A DNA stretch of 64,000 nucleotides, from the NCBI GenBank assembly GCA_910585755.1, contig CAJUFH010000006.1, positions 7,789-71,788 of the forward strand, written 5' to 3'. Positions 61,575 through 64,000 of this stretch are shown here, piece by piece. Position 1 is the stretch's first letter. Each line of letters starts with the position of its first letter. The notes below the pieces were generated by a model. The model was not told the DNA's origin and ran no database searches. It saw nothing but the letters and a program-made list of their open reading frames with translations. The translations under genes were made by a program, and so were the position numbers. Origin of the DNA: an uncultured Muribaculaceae bacterium (GTDB taxonomy: Bacteria; Bacteroidota; Bacteroidia; Bacteroidales; Muribaculaceae).

Positions 61575-61641
61575 CGCACTCTTAAATCAGTACTCCTTAG
61601 AGAGCTTAAATCGAAACCAACATAAAAACAGCAATCCGAAA

Positions 61642-63117
61642 ATGTACTTATTAGGCTATGATATCGGCACTTCCTCGGTGAAGGCTTGCATCGTCAACGC
61701 CTCCAGCGGCGAGATTGTCGCGTCTGATTTCTATCCCCGCCAGGAGGCCCCCATCAAGTCGCTCCGTCCCGGATGGGCCGAGCAGAATCCCGAGGACTGG
61801 TGGACCCGCGTCAAGGAGGCGACCCGTTCGGTGCTCGCCGCCTCGAAGGTTGACCCGGCCGACATCAAGGCTATCGGAATCTCGTACCAGATGCACGGTG
61901 TGGTGCTCCTCGACAAGGATGGGCGCGTGCTCCGCGACAGTATAATATGGTGTGACTCGCGCGGCGTTCCCTACGGCGAGCGCGCCGTCGCGGACCTCGG
62001 GGCCGAGAAAATCATGCCCGGAATCCTGAACAAGCCCGGCAACTTCACGGCTACGAAGCTCGCGTGGGTGAAGGAGAACGAGCCGGAGCTGTTCGAGCGC
62101 GTGTGGAAGGTGATGCTTCCGGGCGACTATGCCGCCTGGCGCATGACCGGCCGCTGCCTGACGAACCCCGAGGGGCTTTCAGAATACATGCTATGGGACT
62201 TCCAGGCCGACGCGCCCTCGAAGCTGATGATGGACTATTTCGGCTTCCCGATGGATATTCTCCCGGAGGTTGTCCCGACTTTCGGCGACCAGGGAGGGCT
62301 TACGGCAGAAGCCGCTGCCGAACTGGGTCTCAAGGAGGGTACCCCGGTAACCTACCGCGCCGGCGACCAGCCGAACAACGCCCTGTCGCTCAACGTGTTC
62401 GAGCCGGGCGAAATCGCCTCTACCGCCGGGACCTCGGGCGTTGTCTACGGCATTAACGGGACTGTTGATTACGACCCCCTGAGCCGCGTCAACAACTTCG
62501 CCCACGTCAACCATACGAAGGCCGCGCCGCGTATCGGCGTCATGACCTGCATCAACGGCACCGGCATCCTCAATTCCTGGATGAAGCGCAACGTGGCTCC
62601 GACCGGCTGCTCCTACGACGAGATGAACGCTATCGCCGCCCAGGCTCCCGCCGGGAGCGCCGGCGTCTCGATTCTGCCGTTCGGCAACGGGGCGGAGCGC
62701 GTGCTGGAGAACCGCGAGGCGGGCTGCTCCTTCCACGGCATCAACTTCAACATCCACAACCGCTCCCACCTCCTCCGCGCGGCGCAGGAGGGCATCGTGT
62801 TCTCCTTCATGTACGGCATGGAGATTATGGAGAGCATCGGCATGAAGATTGACAAGATCCACGCCGGGAACGCCAACATGTTCCTCTCGCCGGTGTTCCG
62901 CGAGACGCTGGCGGGGGTTTCCGGGGCCACAATCCACCTGTTCGACACCGACGGGGCTGCCGGAGCTGCCCGCGGGGCCGGAATCGGGGCCGGAATCTAC
63001 TCGTCGCCGAAGGAGGCGTTCGCGTCGCTGAAGCAGCTCGCGGTAATCGAGCCGCCGAAGGACCGCGAGCCTTACCTCGAGGCCTATCATAAATGGAAAT
63101 CAATATTAGAAAAATAA
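61642..63117 (+). CDS. xylB: Xylulokinase (FGGY family)
   Basis: XylB phosphorylates D-xylulose to xylulose 5-phosphate with ATP in the cytoplasm. The 491-residue product has the FGGY start LLGYDIGTSSVKACIVN, the substrate segment YQMHGVVLLDKDGRVLRDSI, the catalytic-aspartate region YRAGDQPNNALSLN, the TAGTSGVVYGI ATP-binding loop and a C-terminal GGxG-like stretch (GAARGAGIGAG). It is followed after 28 nt by xylose isomerase, which confirms the xylose assignment over other FGGY kinases. Its own promoter lies at 61545-61574. Confidence 0.94.
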   Translation: MYLLGYDIGTSSVKACIVNASSGEIVASDFYPRQEAPIKSLRPGWAEQNPEDWWTRVKEATRSVLAASKVDPADIKAIGISYQMHGVVLLDKDGRVLRDSIIWCDSRGVPYGERAVADLGAEKIMPGILNKPGNFTATKLAWVKENEPELFERVWKVMLPGDYAAWRMTGRCLTNPEGLSEYMLWDFQADAPSKLMMDYFGFPMDILPEVVPTFGDQGGLTAEAAAELGLKEGTPVTYRAGDQPNNALSLNVFEPGEIASTAGTSGVVYGINGTVDYDPLSRVNNFAHVNHTKAAPRIGVMTCINGTGILNSWMKRNVAPTGCSYDEMNAIAAQAPAGSAGVSILPFGNGAERVLENREAGCSFHGINFNIHNRSHLLRAAQEGIVFSFMYGMEIMESIGMKIDKIHAGNANMFLSPVFRETLAGVSGATIHLFDTDGAAGAARGAGIGAGIYSSPKEAFASLKQLAVIEPPKDREPYLEAYHKWKSILEK

Positions 63118-63145
63118 AATCAACCCAACATAAATCAAACTGCAA

Positions 63146-64000
63146 TGTCAAAGAAAGAGTATTTCCCTAACGTGGGCAAAATCGCCTACGAGGGTCCCGA
63201 AAGCTACAACCCGATGGCCTACCGCTACTACGACGCTGAGCGCGTTGTTCTCGGCAAGCCTATGAAAGAATGGCTGAAATTCGCCATGGCCTGGTGGCAC
63301 ACCCTCTGCGCCGAAGGTGGCGACCAGTTCGGAGCCGGCACCAAGAAGTTCCCCTGGAACGAGGGCCCCGACGCGATGACCATCGCCAAGCAGAAGGCCG
63401 ACGCGGGCTTCGAGGTCATGCAGAAGCTCGGCATCGAATATTTCTGCTTCCATGATACCGACCTCATCGGCGACCTCGGCGATATCGACGACTACGAGGC
63501 ACGCATGAAGGAAATCGTGGCTTACCTCAAGGAGAAGATGGCCGAGACCGGCATCAAGAACCTCTGGGGCACCGCCAACGTCTTCGGCAACGGCCGCTAC
63601 ATGAACGGCGCCGCTACCAACCCCGACTTCGACGTAGTTGCCCGCGCCGCTGTCCAGATTAAGAACGCTATCGACGCTACCATTGCCCTCGGCGGTCAGA
63701 ACTACGTTTTCTGGGGTGGCCGCGAAGGTTACATGAGCCTTCTGAACACCGACCAGAAGCGCGAGAAGGAGCACCTGGCCATGATGCTCACCATGGCCCG
63801 CGACTACGCCCGCTCGAAGGGCTTCACCGGCACCTTCCTGATCGAGCCGAAGCCCATGGAACCCTCCAAGCACCAGTACGACGTCGACACCGAGACCGTT
63901 GTCGGCTTCCTCAAGGCCCACGGCCTCGACAAGGACTTCAAGGTTAACATCGAGGTTAACCACGCCACCCTCGCCGGCCACACCTTCGAGCACGAGCTCT
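63146..64000 (+). CDS. xylA: Xylose isomerase, 3' end beyond the window
   Basis: XylA interconverts D-xylose and D-xylulose. The first 285 codons are present, about two thirds of the usual 440. Visible family marks are WLKFAMAWWHTLCAEGGDQF, the catalytic histidine in FCFHDTDLIGD, the YVFWGGREGYMSLLNTD segment, the metal-binding glutamate in FLIEPKPMEPSKHQYD, and NIEVNHATLAGHTFEHEL where the window stops. The start ATG is 63146, 28 nt after xylB, so the two form an operon. The frame is open to the last base. Confidence 0.96.

Larger units (their letters stand above)
61290..61641. other. Divergent control region between GH28-GH105 and xylB
   Basis: This 352-nt spacer holds the xylB promoter (61545-61574) and a probable minus-strand -7 box (61334-61341). 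Between them lies a G-rich segment (about 61415-61500) with no visible gene. Confidence 0.7.

Overview
This window is a GC-rich piece of a Bacteroidales chromosome. The best guess is a Muribaculaceae-like gut commensal. The evidence is three SusC/SusD pairs, a one-protein hybrid two-component regulator (HTCS), many lipoprotein and periplasmic glycan-active proteins, promoters of the Bacteroidetes type (TTTG about 19-20 nt before TAnnTTTG), and almost no Shine-Dalgarno sequences. The family assignment is inference; no rRNA or marker-gene comparison was possible.

Layout. 1-882: 3' part of tRNA-Asn, a strong terminator, a 39-bp tandem repeat, a candidate minus-strand small RNA and the leader of uvrC. 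883-10070: housekeeping and accessory genes: uvrC, a PCMD-type exported protein, a tightly packed DUF3737 / PatB-MalY aminotransferase / MATE operon, a FadL-type porin and a lower-GC AAA+/DUF4143 ATPase. 10268-11177: a rearrangement scar where the 3' ends of two unrelated genes (a GH106-like rhamnosidase and a DUF5722-like protein) face each other and both lack their 5' ends. 11218-30136: a plus-strand polysaccharide utilisation locus (PUL 1) with two SusC/SusD pairs, a surface lipoprotein, a GH127-GH2 fusion, a second GH2 and a sialate-O-acetylesterase-type esterase. 30273-41565: a minus-strand PUL (PUL 2) with a fimbrillin-like lipoprotein, two beta-helix lipoproteins, SusC/SusD and GH43, divergent from the HTCS at 41820-45881. 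46075-58391: uronate and pectin genes: uxaC, exuT-type transporter, uxaB, uxaA, a DUF4861 protein, a CE8 pectin esterase and a large CE8-PL1 protein. 58704-61289 (minus): a GH28-GH105 fusion. 61642-64000: xylB and the 5' part of xylA.

How it fits together (inference). Pectin is demethylated (CE8) and cleaved (PL1, GH28). Unsaturated ends are removed by GH105, and PUL 1 and PUL 2 enzymes trim arabinose- and galactose-type side chains. Galacturonate enters through the ExuT-like carrier and is converted by UxaC, UxaB and UxaA to 2-keto-3-deoxygluconate. The later enzymes (KdgK, KdgA) are not in the window. XylA and XylB handle xylose from the same plant polymers.

The most unusual observations are: (1) the HTCS has no histidine-kinase ATPase domain and its H-box reads H-R-L-R-T-P instead of H-E-L-R-T-P, so it looks like a pseudokinase; (2) the double 3'-end junction at about 10.89 kb, lying in a small palindrome, which cuts PUL 1 off from its natural upstream region; (3) three TTTGCYAAA copies in the divergent region between HTCS and PUL 2; (4) a candidate small RNA beside uvrC; (5) several families of intergenic repeats. 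No CRISPR array, insertion sequence or prophage gene was seen.
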